The position numbers and the translations under genes are program-made. Positions 1 to 8,761 of a stretch of DNA of 64,000 nucleotides are shown here, one piece after another. This DNA comes from an uncultured Bacilli bacterium (GTDB lineage Bacteria > Bacillota_I > Bacilli_A > RF39 > UBA660): contig CAKPLN010000001.1 of NCBI GenBank assembly GCA_934167665.1, forward strand, positions 384,387 to 448,386, given 5' to 3'. Position 1 is the stretch's first letter; each line of letters begins with the position of its first letter. The notes beneath the pieces were generated by a model. The model worked only from the letters and a program-made list of their open reading frames with translations, was not told the DNA's origin and searched no databases.

Positions 1-88
1 ATTTACCAGCTAAAAAATCCATTGTAGCTTTATCATTATTAATATATTCAAATGCAATCGCATATAACGTTATTATGTCAAAACTCAT
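1..88 (-). CDS. partial hypothetical protein downstream of lepA
   Basis: Only the first 29 codons are in the window; the frame stays open and runs off the left edge. It opens with an ATG two bases after the lepA stop, and a GGTGAG inside the end of lepA is well placed as its ribosome binding site, so it is probably translationally coupled to lepA. The visible residues begin MSFDIITLYAIAFEY and do not look like HemW, which follows lepA in Bacillus. No family can be named from so little sequence. Confidence 0.55.
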   Translation of the reverse strand, partial: MSFDIITLYAIAFEYINNDKATMDFLAGK

Positions 89-90
89 AT

Positions 91-1887
91 TTACTCACCA
101 TCCATACTTAATACACTCATAAAAGCTTCTTGTGGAAGTTCAACGCTTCCTATTTGTTTCATTCTTTTTTTACCTTCTTTTTGCTTTTCTAAAAGCTTTC
201 TTTTTCTAGTAACATCTCCACCATAGCATTTAGCCAAAACATCTTTACGAAGAGCTTTAACAGTACTTCTCGCAATAACTTGATTGCCAATAGCAGCCTG
301 AATTGGTACTTCAAATAACTGTCGAGGTATTGATTCTTTAAGCTTTTCAACCACTGCTCTACCCCTTGAATAAGCAAAATCCTTATGAACAATAACACTT
401 AAAGCATCAACCATTTCACCATTAAGCAATATATCAAGCCTAACTAACGAACTAGACTTATAACCAATAATCTCATAATCAAATGAAGCATATCCTTTAG
501 TATAAGACTTTAATTTATCAAAAAAGTCATAAACTATTTCCGATAAAGGTAATTCATAGTGAATATTAACTCTTGTAGTATCAATATATTCCATATTAAT
601 ATAAATTCCTCTTTTGTCCTGACATAGCTTCATAATAGAACCTATATATTCCTTAGGAGTAAATATATTAGTCTTAATATAAGGCTCTCTAATATCTTTT
701 ACTTTACTTTTATCAGGTAACTTACTAGGAGCATCAACCATAACTATTTCTCCATTAGTAAGTTCTACTTCATATACAACTGAAGGAGCTGTCATAATTA
801 GATCTATATTAAACTCTCTAGTAACTCTCTCCCTAACTATATCCATGTGTAAAAGTCCTAAAAAGCCACATCTAAAACCAAAACCCAAAGCTCCCGAAGT
901 TTCCGGTTCAAAAACCAAAGAAGCATCATTTAATTTTAACTTCTCTAAAGCTTCTCTTAAATCCTCAAACTTCGAAGTATCAATTGGATAAACACCACAA
1001 AATACCATTGATTTCATAGGCTTATATCCAGGTAAAGCAACCTCTGCTGGCCTACTAGCTAAAGTGATAGTATCACCAACTTTAACATCAGAAATATTCT
1101 TGATACTAGCACTTATAAATCCAACTTCACCTGCTATAAGTTCATCTCTTTTTACTTCTTTTGGTGTAGCTGTATTAATAGATAGAACCTCATAATTTGC
1201 TCCAGTTTCCATCATCTTTATAGTATCCCCAACTCTAATCTTACCATTAACAACTCTAATGGATACAACAATACCTTTATACGAATCAAAAATACTATCA
1301 AATATTAAAGCCTGTAGTGGAAGACTTATATCACCCTTAGGTGCTGGTACTTTTTCAATTACTGCCTCCACTAATTCTTTAATTCCAACACCAGTTTTAG
1401 CACTAGTTAATATAATTTCATTCTTATCAAAGCCAAGCATTTCAAGTTCACTACTAACTCTATCAATATCAGCCGAAGGTAAATCTATTTTATTAATAAC
1501 CGGTATAATTGTTAAATTATTATCTAAAGCCAAATACAAATTTGCAAGAGTTTGAGCTTCAATTCCTTGAGCAGCATCAACTACTAATATAGCTCCTTCA
1601 CAAGCTGCTAAACTTCTAGAAACTTCATAAGAAAAGTCTACATGACCTGGTGTATCAATTAAATTTAAATCATAATCTTCACCATTATATGTATATGAAA
1701 GTTGTACAGCATTAAGCTTAATAGTAATTCCTCTTTCTCGCTCTAAATCCATAGAGTCAAGCATTTGATCTTTAAGTTCTCTTTTAGAAATAGCCCCAGT
1801 AAGCTCCAAAATTCTATCTGCTAATGTACTCTTGCCATGATCAATATGAGCAATAATACAAAAATTTCTAATATTTTCTCGTCTCAT
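91..1887 (-). CDS. lepA: elongation factor 4 (LepA), ribosomal back-translocase GTPase
   Basis: LepA binds stalled ribosomes and promotes back-translocation, hydrolysing GTP. The 598 residues match the normal family length. The GTPase domain shows AHIDHGKST (13-21), DTPGH (78-82) and NKID (132-135), followed by the EF-G-like domains and the LepA-specific C-terminal domain ending in the KRMKQIG region. The ATG start at 1887 has an AGGAGG-type site eight bases upstream. It is preceded by its own extended -10 promoter and by the terminator of the M16 peptidase gene, so it starts a new transcription unit that continues into the partial gene at the left edge. Confidence 0.97.
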   Translation of the reverse strand: MRRENIRNFCIIAHIDHGKSTLADRILELTGAISKRELKDQMLDSMDLERERGITIKLNAVQLSYTYNGEDYDLNLIDTPGHVDFSYEVSRSLAACEGAILVVDAAQGIEAQTLANLYLALDNNLTIIPVINKIDLPSADIDRVSSELEMLGFDKNEIILTSAKTGVGIKELVEAVIEKVPAPKGDISLPLQALIFDSIFDSYKGIVVSIRVVNGKIRVGDTIKMMETGANYEVLSINTATPKEVKRDELIAGEVGFISASIKNISDVKVGDTITLASRPAEVALPGYKPMKSMVFCGVYPIDTSKFEDLREALEKLKLNDASLVFEPETSGALGFGFRCGFLGLLHMDIVRERVTREFNIDLIMTAPSVVYEVELTNGEIVMVDAPSKLPDKSKVKDIREPYIKTNIFTPKEYIGSIMKLCQDKRGIYINMEYIDTTRVNIHYELPLSEIVYDFFDKLKSYTKGYASFDYEIIGYKSSSLVRLDILLNGEMVDALSVIVHKDFAYSRGRAVVEKLKESIPRQLFEVPIQAAIGNQVIARSTVKALRKDVLAKCYGGDVTRKRKLLEKQKEGKKRMKQIGSVELPQEAFMSVLSMDGE

Positions 1888-1907
1888 AAAGTCCTCCTGT
1901 CTAGATA

Positions 1908-1916
1908 ATTATATCA
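1908..1916 (-). promoter_or_regulatory. extended -10 promoter of lepA
   Basis: On the minus strand TATAAT (1913-1908) is preceded by TG one base upstream, the extended -10 form. No good -35 is seen at 17 bases, where there is only a T run belonging to the upstream terminator. It lies about 20 bases before the lepA start. Confidence 0.5.
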
Positions 1917-1928
1917 AAAAATACTATC

Positions 1929-1965
1929 AAAAAAAAGAAAATAAAACTATAAAGATTTATTTTCT
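1929..1965 (-). terminator. intrinsic terminator after the M16 peptidase gene
   Basis: A perfect 10-bp stem (1956-1965 with 1936-1945, 10-base loop) is followed on the minus strand by a run of T (1935-1929). It lies one base past the stop codon of the peptidase gene. Confidence 0.85.
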
Positions 1966-1966
1966 C

Positions 1967-3235
1967 TTATTTACTAACAAATTTTATTACGGCCTTATTA
2001 TTAAAGTCAATTTTACTTATAATCTTCTTCATATCACTAATATTTAAAGATCTAATTAAATCTAATTTTTCAGGGATCATTCTTTTATAAGAAATCATAT
2101 CATCATATATATTATTCATAACAGAATCAACATAATCAGCCATTTTAACTTCATTAGCAATCCAAACCTTTTTCATTCTTACAAATGACTCCTCATCAAT
2201 ATCTAAGTTCATAAACTCTTGATTAATTTCTCTAATAAGTTCATCCGGTTCATTAGTAGATGCTAATATTAAAAGTACTCTAAATCCAGGTATTGTTTCC
2301 CATTCATAAGAAAAACTATTTAATATTTTTTTATTACGAACTCTTTCTCTAAATTCTGATGAGGATCCAAAAGAAATTGCTACTAACATCTGTAAATATA
2401 AGTCAATTATTAGATCGTCAAAAGAACTAAATTCATCAGTAGAAACTTTTAATCCCATACCAATTTTAGGTACTTCTATTGCTAAAGGAATAGTTTGTTC
2501 TTTAATATTAACTTCCTTTGGCTCAACAATTTTTCTTACAATAGGTTTTTCTTTATTAGGAATACTATCTATTGCCTCATGAACAATACTACTTGCTTTT
2601 ACATAGTCAAAGTTACCAACCATAAGTAAAAACATATTATTAGGACTATAAAAATTGTTGTAGCAAGTATATAAGTCTTCTTTAGTAATCTTCATAATTT
2701 CTGAAACAGTACCACCAATATCTACTCTACGAGGATGTATTTTATAAACAGCTTCTCTTAATTTTGACTCACATTGCCAATCAGGCATATCTTCATACAT
2801 TTTTATTTCTTCCGCAATAATGCCTTTTTCTTTTTCAACATTCTCTGAAGTATAATATGGTTCATTAACATATTTGAGTAAAAATTTTAAATTATCTTCA
2901 AAATTTTTCGTACCATAAAAGATATATTGGGTACTATCAAATGAAGTTGATGCATTAGCACCAGTACCACTTTCTGAAAAATAACTGAATGGATCAACAC
3001 CATCTTCTTGCTCAAACATTTTATGTTCCAAAAAATGAGCAATTCCATCTGGCACTTTAATTTCTTTATTAGAACAGGCTGGAATAAAAGTTGTTACTTC
3101 AGATCCAAATCTAGTAGCATAACTTACAAAATAATTTTTCTTATCTTTAAAAGGAACATATATAACTTCTAATCCGTTCTTTAAAGTTTCTGTATAATAA
3201 TCTAAATCTAATCCACTAAATCTAATTTTCTCCAT
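1967..3235 (-). CDS. M16 family zinc metallopeptidase, active subunit (YmfH-like)
   Basis: Pitrilysin/processing-peptidase family protein of 422 residues. The inverted zinc motif HFLEH is present (His67, Glu70, His71) with the downstream glutamate in an AEEIKMY segment near 142, so this subunit should be catalytic. Its start overlaps the end of the upstream paralogue by 14 bases, and GGAGGG precedes the ATG. Such tandem active/inactive pairs (YmfF/YmfH in Bacillus, AlbE/AlbF for subtilosin) usually work as a heterodimer that cleaves small peptides. The position next to ftsK matches the Bacillus ymf cluster; no bacteriocin precursor is seen nearby, so a housekeeping peptidase is more likely than maturation of an antibiotic. 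Confidence 0.85.
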   Translation of the reverse strand: MEKIRFSGLDLDYYTETLKNGLEVIYVPFKDKKNYFVSYATRFGSEVTTFIPACSNKEIKVPDGIAHFLEHKMFEQEDGVDPFSYFSESGTGANASTSFDSTQYIFYGTKNFEDNLKFLLKYVNEPYYTSENVEKEKGIIAEEIKMYEDMPDWQCESKLREAVYKIHPRRVDIGGTVSEIMKITKEDLYTCYNNFYSPNNMFLLMVGNFDYVKASSIVHEAIDSIPNKEKPIVRKIVEPKEVNIKEQTIPLAIEVPKIGMGLKVSTDEFSSFDDLIIDLYLQMLVAISFGSSSEFRERVRNKKILNSFSYEWETIPGFRVLLILASTNEPDELIREINQEFMNLDIDEESFVRMKKVWIANEVKMADYVDSVMNNIYDDMISYKRMIPEKLDLIRSLNISDMKKIISKIDFNNKAVIKFVSK

Positions 3236-4493
3236 CTTTTACACCCTCCAATAAGAAGATTGTATCAATGCTTACCTTCTTAGCTACTTTAACTATTTCA
3301 TCTTTTTCTACTTTATTCATCTTCTTACGTTTCTCTTCAATAGTATCAGTACCAATAAGTTCCATCATATAATAATTATTAATTATTTTAGTTTCACTTT
3401 CTAAAGTTTCCTCAAGTGCTGTATTATAGTACTCTTTAGCTGTATTAATATCTCTAAGTGTAAAGTCCCCTTTTTTCATACTAGCTAAACATTCTTCTAT
3501 TAAAGAAACACATTTAGTGTAAGCATCTTTATCTATACCAGCTCTTATTAAAATAAGATTATCTAATTTATTAGGAACAGAATTAATTGTATAACACAAA
3601 GAATTTTCTTCCCTTACTACTTTAAATAACTTAGAGTCAGAACAACCACCAAATATAATGTTAAATAAAGTTAAAGGATAATTTCTTTCATATTCACTAA
3701 GCCCTTCTACTCTACAAGCTATCGCAAGTTTTGACTGAGAACTATCAATCTCTTCTCTACCAAATACTTTTTTAGAACGAGCCTTCTTTTCACTTAATAA
3801 ATAAGGAGTTTGTTGTCTTTTTAATGTATTAATCTTAATATTTTCTCTAATTAAACTAATAACTTCATCTTCATTAAAATTACCAATAACAAAAACATCC
3901 ACTAAACTATCATTAATCATTTTTACATAATGTTCATATAAGTTTTTACCATTAATTTTATCTAAATCTTCTATATAACCCATCATTCTATAAGAACTAG
4001 GAGACTTACTATCAAATAACTCAAACATTTTAACTAAACTATAATTAGAAGTATTTTCTTTAATAGAATTAAGTGCACTTCTACAAGCTGTTTTTACAAT
4101 ATCAAGTTTTTCTTCATTAAATTCTCCATCTTCAACATCAGGATTAAAAACTATTTCATTTAAAAACTTAACAGCTTCCCTAAAATTACCAGGTTCTGTA
4201 TATTTATCATTTAAAACAGTCATATAAATATCTGTATTAATATAATTACCTAATCTTGAATTATTAGTTCTAATATCTAAAGCATACAAATCCTGTGCCT
4301 TAATAGTAAGAGATCTTTTACTATTATATTTTTTACTAGATAATACAAACATATCAATTAAGATGTTTCTTAAAGTTATTTCTTCTTTTTTTATTGGACT
4401 CCTAAAAGCTAATCTAACTTCTATGGTTTTGAATTTATCAGTTTTAATTAAATGTAATTTATAAGCTCCAAAGTCTTTTTTAGTGTATTCCAT
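3222..4493 (-). CDS. M16 family peptidase-like protein, inactive subunit (YmfF-like)
   Basis: A 423-residue paralogue of the following gene. Where the active family has HxxEH the sequence reads TLRNILIDMF, with no zinc ligands, so it is predicted to be the non-catalytic partner of the M16 pair. The C-terminal domain with a YERNYPLTLFNIIFGG stretch is well kept. I place the start at the ATG at 4493 because GAGGTGG lies just upstream; a longer reading from 4559 would run into deoD and has no binding site. It begins 34 bases after deoD and overlaps the active subunit by 14 bases, so the two are translationally coupled. Confidence 0.8.
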   Translation of the reverse strand: MEYTKKDFGAYKLHLIKTDKFKTIEVRLAFRSPIKKEEITLRNILIDMFVLSSKKYNSKRSLTIKAQDLYALDIRTNNSRLGNYINTDIYMTVLNDKYTEPGNFREAVKFLNEIVFNPDVEDGEFNEEKLDIVKTACRSALNSIKENTSNYSLVKMFELFDSKSPSSYRMMGYIEDLDKINGKNLYEHYVKMINDSLVDVFVIGNFNEDEVISLIRENIKINTLKRQQTPYLLSEKKARSKKVFGREEIDSSQSKLAIACRVEGLSEYERNYPLTLFNIIFGGCSDSKLFKVVREENSLCYTINSVPNKLDNLILIRAGIDKDAYTKCVSLIEECLASMKKGDFTLRDINTAKEYYNTALEETLESETKIINNYYMMELIGTDTIEEKRKKMNKVEKDEIVKVAKKVSIDTIFLLEGVKDGEN

Positions 4494-4527
4494 AGTCCAC
4501 CTCATATTTCTTAGTATATTCACTATT

Positions 4528-5244
4528 TTAATTTTTATTAATACTAGCTTCAATAGCAAGTTTGATCATTTCATTTAAAGAAGTTTGTCTATCTTCACTA
4601 CTAAGACTTCTCTTATCATATTTTGAATCAACAACTGTCAAAATACATGCTGCTTCTTTATTTAATTTATGAGCTAGATAAAATAAGCAAAAAGCTTCCA
4701 TTTCACTAGCTAAAAACTCTTCTTTTGGAAAGTTACTAATAAATTTTTCTTGATCAACATAAGGATCAAAAACATCACTAGTAATAATTTTACCGCTTTT
4801 AACATTAATACCCATTTCAAGAGCTTTTTCAGTAATTTTTTTATTTAGCTCATCACTTGATGAATATTCTTTTTCCAAATCACCATCAAATAATAATGGA
4901 AAAGTACTAAAAGAAAAAGCTGATGTTGCTAAAACAACGTCTAATAACTTAACACTAGGATGAATAGTACCACACGTACCTATCCTAATAATTGTTTTAA
5001 CATCATAAAATTTATATAATTCATAAGCATAAATACCAATACTAGGTATACCCATACCAGAAGCAAAAACAGTAATTTTAACTCCTTTATAATAACCAGT
5101 ATAACCATAAATATTTCTAACTGTATTAACTAATTTATAATCATCCAAAAACTCCTCGGCTATATATTTAGCTCTTAAAGGATCTCCTGGCATTAAAACT
5201 ATATCTGCTATATCTTCTTTTCTACTTTCAATATGTGCTGTCAT
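4528..5244 (-). CDS. deoD: purine-nucleoside phosphorylase (DeoD type)
   Basis: Cleaves purine (deoxy)ribonucleosides with phosphate to base and (deoxy)ribose-1-phosphate in nucleoside salvage. The 238 residues match the hexameric DeoD family: the N-terminal TAHIES and MPGDPLRAKYIAE phosphate-binding segment, RIGTCG in the middle, and the SEMEAF nucleoside-binding motif near 180. The start is the ATG at 5244, eight bases after AGAGGAAG; the upstream in-frame extension has no such site. It heads a unit with the two M16 subunits and has its own promoter just after the ftsK terminator. Confidence 0.95.
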   Translation of the reverse strand: MTAHIESRKEDIADIVLMPGDPLRAKYIAEEFLDDYKLVNTVRNIYGYTGYYKGVKITVFASGMGIPSIGIYAYELYKFYDVKTIIRIGTCGTIHPSVKLLDVVLATSAFSFSTFPLLFDGDLEKEYSSSDELNKKITEKALEMGINVKSGKIITSDVFDPYVDQEKFISNFPKEEFLASEMEAFCLFYLAHKLNKEAACILTVVDSKYDKRSLSSEDRQTSLNEMIKLAIEASINKN

Positions 5245-5271
5245 ATTATTATCTTCCTCTCTACAATTATA

Positions 5272-5301
5272 TTTATAATTAAATTGTACCACATAATACT
5301 T
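5272..5301 (-). promoter_or_regulatory. promoter of deoD-M16 operon
   Basis: TACAAT with an upstream TGG (extended -10) and a TTACAT about 18 bases further up can be read on the minus strand, between the ftsK terminator and the deoD start. The -35 is weak. Confidence 0.4.
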
Positions 5302-5333
5302 AAAAGATGTAACTAATATTACTCAGTTACATC
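5302..5333 (-). terminator. ftsK terminator overlapping the stop codon
   Basis: Minus-strand GATGTAAC and GTTACATC form an 8-bp stem (5326-5333 with 5306-5313), followed by TTTT. The 5' arm is made from the last codons of ftsK, so the stop codon sits in the loop. Confidence 0.65.
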
Positions 5334-7601
5334 ATTACTACTATTATTATCAAATTGAACCAAAACTTCACGTGGCTTAGAACCATTTTGAGCTCCAATT
5401 ATGCCTCTTTCTTCAAGTAAATCAATTATTCTAGCTGCTCTGTTATATCCTAGTTTAAACTTTCTTTGTAAAAGTGAAGCACTAGCTTTTTGTGTTTGAA
5501 CAACAAACTGAACAATCTCATTATATAAAGGATCATCTTCATCAACCGTTCCCGTAGCATCCGCAAGACCACTACTAGAAGAACTAGTATCAACTGCTTC
5601 TAGGTTTAATAAAGAATCATCATACTGTGCTTTTTGCTGTTCAATAGTAAAATCAATAATTCTCTTAATTTCATTATCATTGATAAAAGCTCCTTGAATA
5701 CGAATAGGATTATTAGTACCAATTGGTAAGAATAACATATCTCCTTTTCCCAAAAGCTTTTCAGCTCCAACTTGATCCAAAATTGTTCTTGAATCAATTC
5801 CAGAACCAACCGCAAAAGAAATTCTAGATGGAATATTTGCCTTAATCAAACCAGTAACAACTTCTGTAGATGGTCTTTGTGTTGCAACAATTAAATGCAT
5901 ACCAGCTGCTCTCGCCTTCTGTGTAATTCTAAGAATTGAATCTTCAACTTCTTTAGCCGCAACCATCATCAAATCAGCCAACTCATCAATAATAATTACA
6001 ATATATGGCATTCTATTCTTCCTACTATCCGCATCGTGTTCACTATTCCACTTATCAATGTATTCATTATAAGATTCAATGTTTTTAGTTCCAGAATCAT
6101 TAAATACTTGATAACGTCTTTCCATTTCATTAACCATCTTAGCAAGTGCAACAGAAGCTTTCTTAGGATCTGATACCACAGGACACAACAAATGTGGAAT
6201 GCCATTATAAACAGATAATTCAACAACTTTTGGATCAACCATTACTAACTTAACTTCATCAGGTCTTGCCCTCATCAAAATAGAACATATTATTCCGTTA
6301 ACACAAACAGATTTACCAGAACCAGTAGTACCAGCAATAAGTAAATGTGGCATTTTATTGACTTCACAAACACCAATTTCACCCATAATACTTTTTCCAA
6401 GTGGAACCATTAACTTCTTTTGTGGAGCTCCCTGCATCAATTTACTACTGATAATTTCATAAAAACTTACTGGTGTTGCTACTTCATTAGCAAACTCAAT
6501 TCCAACCGTATTCTTACCAGGAATTGGTGCTTCTATCTTAACATCTTTTTTAGCTAAAGCTAACGCTATCTCTCTATCAATTGAAGTAAGTCTACTAACA
6601 CGTGTACCAGAAGCAATTTCAAGTTCATATTGAGCAACAGTAGGTCCAATATGTACCTCAACTACCTTACCAACAATCTTAAAATCACGTAAAACTCTCT
6701 CCAAGATTTCAATATTTTTCTCAATTACAGCACTATCCATCTCATTAGATTTTTTCTTTGGTCTATCAAGTAAACTAAGTGGAGGTAATTGATATTTTTG
6801 ATTAACAACAACAGCCTTTTCTTCGCTCGAATTAACTTCTTTAGGTTGAACTTCTTCCTTAATCTCACGATCAGCAATCTTATTTAACTGATCAATACTA
6901 GTAATTTTAATTTTATTGTCATCTTTTCCTTCATCTTCTACTTCATCATTACTAGATCCATTATTAATAATAATTGAAGAACGCTTTTCTTTAACAGACT
7001 TCTTATGACTAAGTTTTTCCTTTTCTTTATCATAAACATTTTTAATATAATCAATAATAGAAAAGCCTGTAAATAACAATACACCTAAAGCAACTAGTAC
7101 CCAAGCAATGATCTGCATACCAGCATAAGAAAATAATTTAACAAACACTATAGAAAATAAACATCCAATAAGTCCCCCACCAACGGCTAACCAACTCTCT
7201 AGTGATCCATTGTTCATAATACTATTAAAAGCTGTTGCTAACTGATTCATAGTTTCTTGAAAAATTAAAACAACATTACTATCATTCTCAGTAACAAACT
7301 CTTTATGCATCAAAGTAAGTAAACCAAATGTAAAAATATATAATCCTACTAGCTTAGTAGAAAAAAAGCTAGGTGCTTCTCTTTTTAATAAATAATAACC
7401 TCCAACAAGTATTAATACAAGTAAGAAAACCATATATAATGATCCTACTAAATAAAGACCAAAAGACGCAATTAACCTCCCTACAGGTCCATACATACCT
7501 ATTCCTAAAATACCAGCTAGTATTAAAAGAATTCCCCGTAGTTCAGCACTATATCCAAATGTTTTTTCTTCTTTTTTCTTCTTCTTTTTATTTTTTGCCA
7601 T
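5319..7601 (-). CDS. ftsK: DNA translocase FtsK/SpoIIIE
   Basis: Septal double-stranded DNA pump that clears chromosome from the closing septum and, in spore formers, packs it into the forespore. The 760 residues hold a Lys-rich N-terminus, four hydrophobic spans (about 20-180), an acidic/charged linker, the FtsK alpha region, a RecA-like motor with Walker A GTTGSGKS near 425 and Walker B IIIDELADLM near 540, and a C-terminal winged-helix gamma domain (ASLLQRKFKLGYNRAARI) that reads KOPS/SRS sequences. The start at 7601 is eight bases after TTAGGAG; an ATG seven codons upstream lies before this site. Whether it acts as FtsK or SpoIIIE cannot be settled from sequence. Confidence 0.95.
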   Translation of the reverse strand: MAKNKKKKKKEEKTFGYSAELRGILLILAGILGIGMYGPVGRLIASFGLYLVGSLYMVFLLVLILVGGYYLLKREAPSFFSTKLVGLYIFTFGLLTLMHKEFVTENDSNVVLIFQETMNQLATAFNSIMNNGSLESWLAVGGGLIGCLFSIVFVKLFSYAGMQIIAWVLVALGVLLFTGFSIIDYIKNVYDKEKEKLSHKKSVKEKRSSIIINNGSSNDEVEDEGKDDNKIKITSIDQLNKIADREIKEEVQPKEVNSSEEKAVVVNQKYQLPPLSLLDRPKKKSNEMDSAVIEKNIEILERVLRDFKIVGKVVEVHIGPTVAQYELEIASGTRVSRLTSIDREIALALAKKDVKIEAPIPGKNTVGIEFANEVATPVSFYEIISSKLMQGAPQKKLMVPLGKSIMGEIGVCEVNKMPHLLIAGTTGSGKSVCVNGIICSILMRARPDEVKLVMVDPKVVELSVYNGIPHLLCPVVSDPKKASVALAKMVNEMERRYQVFNDSGTKNIESYNEYIDKWNSEHDADSRKNRMPYIVIIIDELADLMMVAAKEVEDSILRITQKARAAGMHLIVATQRPSTEVVTGLIKANIPSRISFAVGSGIDSRTILDQVGAEKLLGKGDMLFLPIGTNNPIRIQGAFINDNEIKRIIDFTIEQQKAQYDDSLLNLEAVDTSSSSSGLADATGTVDEDDPLYNEIVQFVVQTQKASASLLQRKFKLGYNRAARIIDLLEERGIIGAQNGSKPREVLVQFDNNSSNDVTE

Positions 7602-7684
7602 AATGCTAACTCCTAATATCAATCTTTATATAATCATTATACTACAAAAAGTTCTAACCTCCATACTAAAACCTAAAACTTTAC

Positions 7685-7708
7685 AAAAAAAAAAGAGCAT
7701 TAAGCTCT
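7685..7708 (-). terminator. efp terminator overlapping the stop codon
   Basis: AGAGC and GCTCT form a 5-bp stem (7704-7708 with 7694-7698) with the TAA stop in the loop, followed on the minus strand by a run of ten T. Confidence 0.75.
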
Positions 7709-8257
7709 AGAAACATATTTACCATCACTGGTAGATACAATAATAGTTTCTCCTTCTTCAATAAATAAAGGAACTCTAACCATTAAACCAGTTTCAACTT
7801 CTGCATCTTTTAAAGCATTATTAGTAGTATTTCCTTTTACAGCAGGTTCTGTATGTGTAACAACTAATTCAACCTTATCAGGTAAATCAATTCCTAATAC
7901 TTCACCATCAAACATTGTAATGTATACTTCTAAGTTTTCCTTTAAGAATTTAGCACCATCACCAACAGTATCCTTACTTAACTCTAATTGTTCATAAGAA
8001 TCCATATTCATAAAGTAATAAACATCACCCATAGTATACAAGTATTGCATCAATTGTTTTTCAATTCTAGCAGTTGCAACCTTAACACCAGCATTAAATG
8101 TTTGTTCAAAGATAGCCCCTGTTCTTAAATTCTTAAGTTTAGCTTTTACAATAGCTGCACCTTTACCAGGTTTAACATGTTCAGTATTCATAACAACATA
8201 AATATTGCCATCATACTCAATAGTAATACCATTCTTTAAATCATTTGTATTAATCAT
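7700..8257 (-). CDS. efp: translation elongation factor P
   Basis: EF-P enters the ribosomal E site and relieves stalling at polyproline. The 185 residues are the standard three-domain length. The modified lysine of Bacillus-type EF-P is present at position 32 in KPGKGAA, and the C-terminal GEYVS-like end reads DGKYVSRA. The start at 8257 follows GGAGGTG by eight bases. It is preceded by a small unknown gene and rpmG on the same strand and ends in its own terminator. Confidence 0.97.
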   Translation of the reverse strand: MINTNDLKNGITIEYDGNIYVVMNTEHVKPGKGAAIVKAKLKNLRTGAIFEQTFNAGVKVATARIEKQLMQYLYTMGDVYYFMNMDSYEQLELSKDTVGDGAKFLKENLEVYITMFDGEVLGIDLPDKVELVVTHTEPAVKGNTTNNALKDAEVETGLMVRVPLFIEEGETIIVSTSDGKYVSRA

Positions 8258-8271
8258 CTGTATTTCACCTC

Positions 8272-8469
8272 CTATTTATGTCGTTTAACTGAATTAGGTC
8301 TAAATTTTTGATAAACCTTACCTCTTGTTTCATTACCCTTACCATTAGTCATACTGCTACAATTATCCTGAGAAGGAATAGTACCAGTTTGTTGATTAGC
8401 CTGAACTTCAATCAATTCATTTAAATCAACGCTAGGATAAGTCAAAGTCTTTATTACATCATTTTTCAT
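8272..8469 (-). CDS. small hypothetical protein between rpmG and efp
   Basis: A 65-codon frame beginning MKNDVIKTLTYP and ending in a basic stretch (KVYQKFRPNSVKRHK). It starts eight bases after the rpmG stop and ends 14 bases before efp. There is no convincing ribosome binding site: the nearest GGAG is 19 bases upstream inside rpmG. It has no hydrophobic segment and no family I recognise. It could be a real coupled gene or a chance frame; the tight fit in the operon is the main argument for it. Confidence 0.4.
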   Translation of the reverse strand: MKNDVIKTLTYPSVDLNELIEVQANQQTGTIPSQDNCSSMTNGKGNETRGKVYQKFRPNSVKRHK

Positions 8470-8477
8470 AAGCTATA

Positions 8478-8639
8478 CTACTTTTTCTCCTTATGTACAG
8501 TATGTTTTCTACATCTAGGACAGTATCTATTTAATTCAAGACGATCTGTTTTCTTTACATTTCTTTCAACTCTATAATTTTCTTCACTACATTCAGTACA
8601 AACTAGAGTTTTATTTTGTCTATTTCCTACTTTAGCCAT
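8478..8639 (-). CDS. rpmG: 50S ribosomal protein L33
   Basis: A 53-residue L33 of the zinc-binding type. It begins MAKVGNRQNKTLVC and carries two CxxC pairs (Cys14/Cys17 and Cys40/Cys43) with the NRYCPRCRKHT signature between helix and end. A GGAGGG lies six bases before the ATG and an excellent promoter lies just upstream. Zinc-binding L33 is the form used under zinc sufficiency where a zinc-free paralogue also exists; no second copy is in this window. Confidence 0.95.
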   Translation of the reverse strand: MAKVGNRQNKTLVCTECSEENYRVERNVKKTDRLELNRYCPRCRKHTVHKEKK

Positions 8640-8665
8640 GTCTATCCCTCCTTACGTCTATAGGT

Positions 8666-8693
8666 ATTATACCAAACTTTCATAAAAATGCAA
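8666..8693 (-). promoter_or_regulatory. sigma-A promoter of rpmG-efp
   Basis: TTGCAT-16-TATAAT on the minus strand with TGG before the -10 (extended). It is about 25 bases before the rpmG start. Confidence 0.75.
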
Positions 8694-8761
8694 AAGTTTT
8701 TTAACAAATATCACAATATTTAAAGGAATTTTACTAAAATATCTAATAAATAATACAAAAT

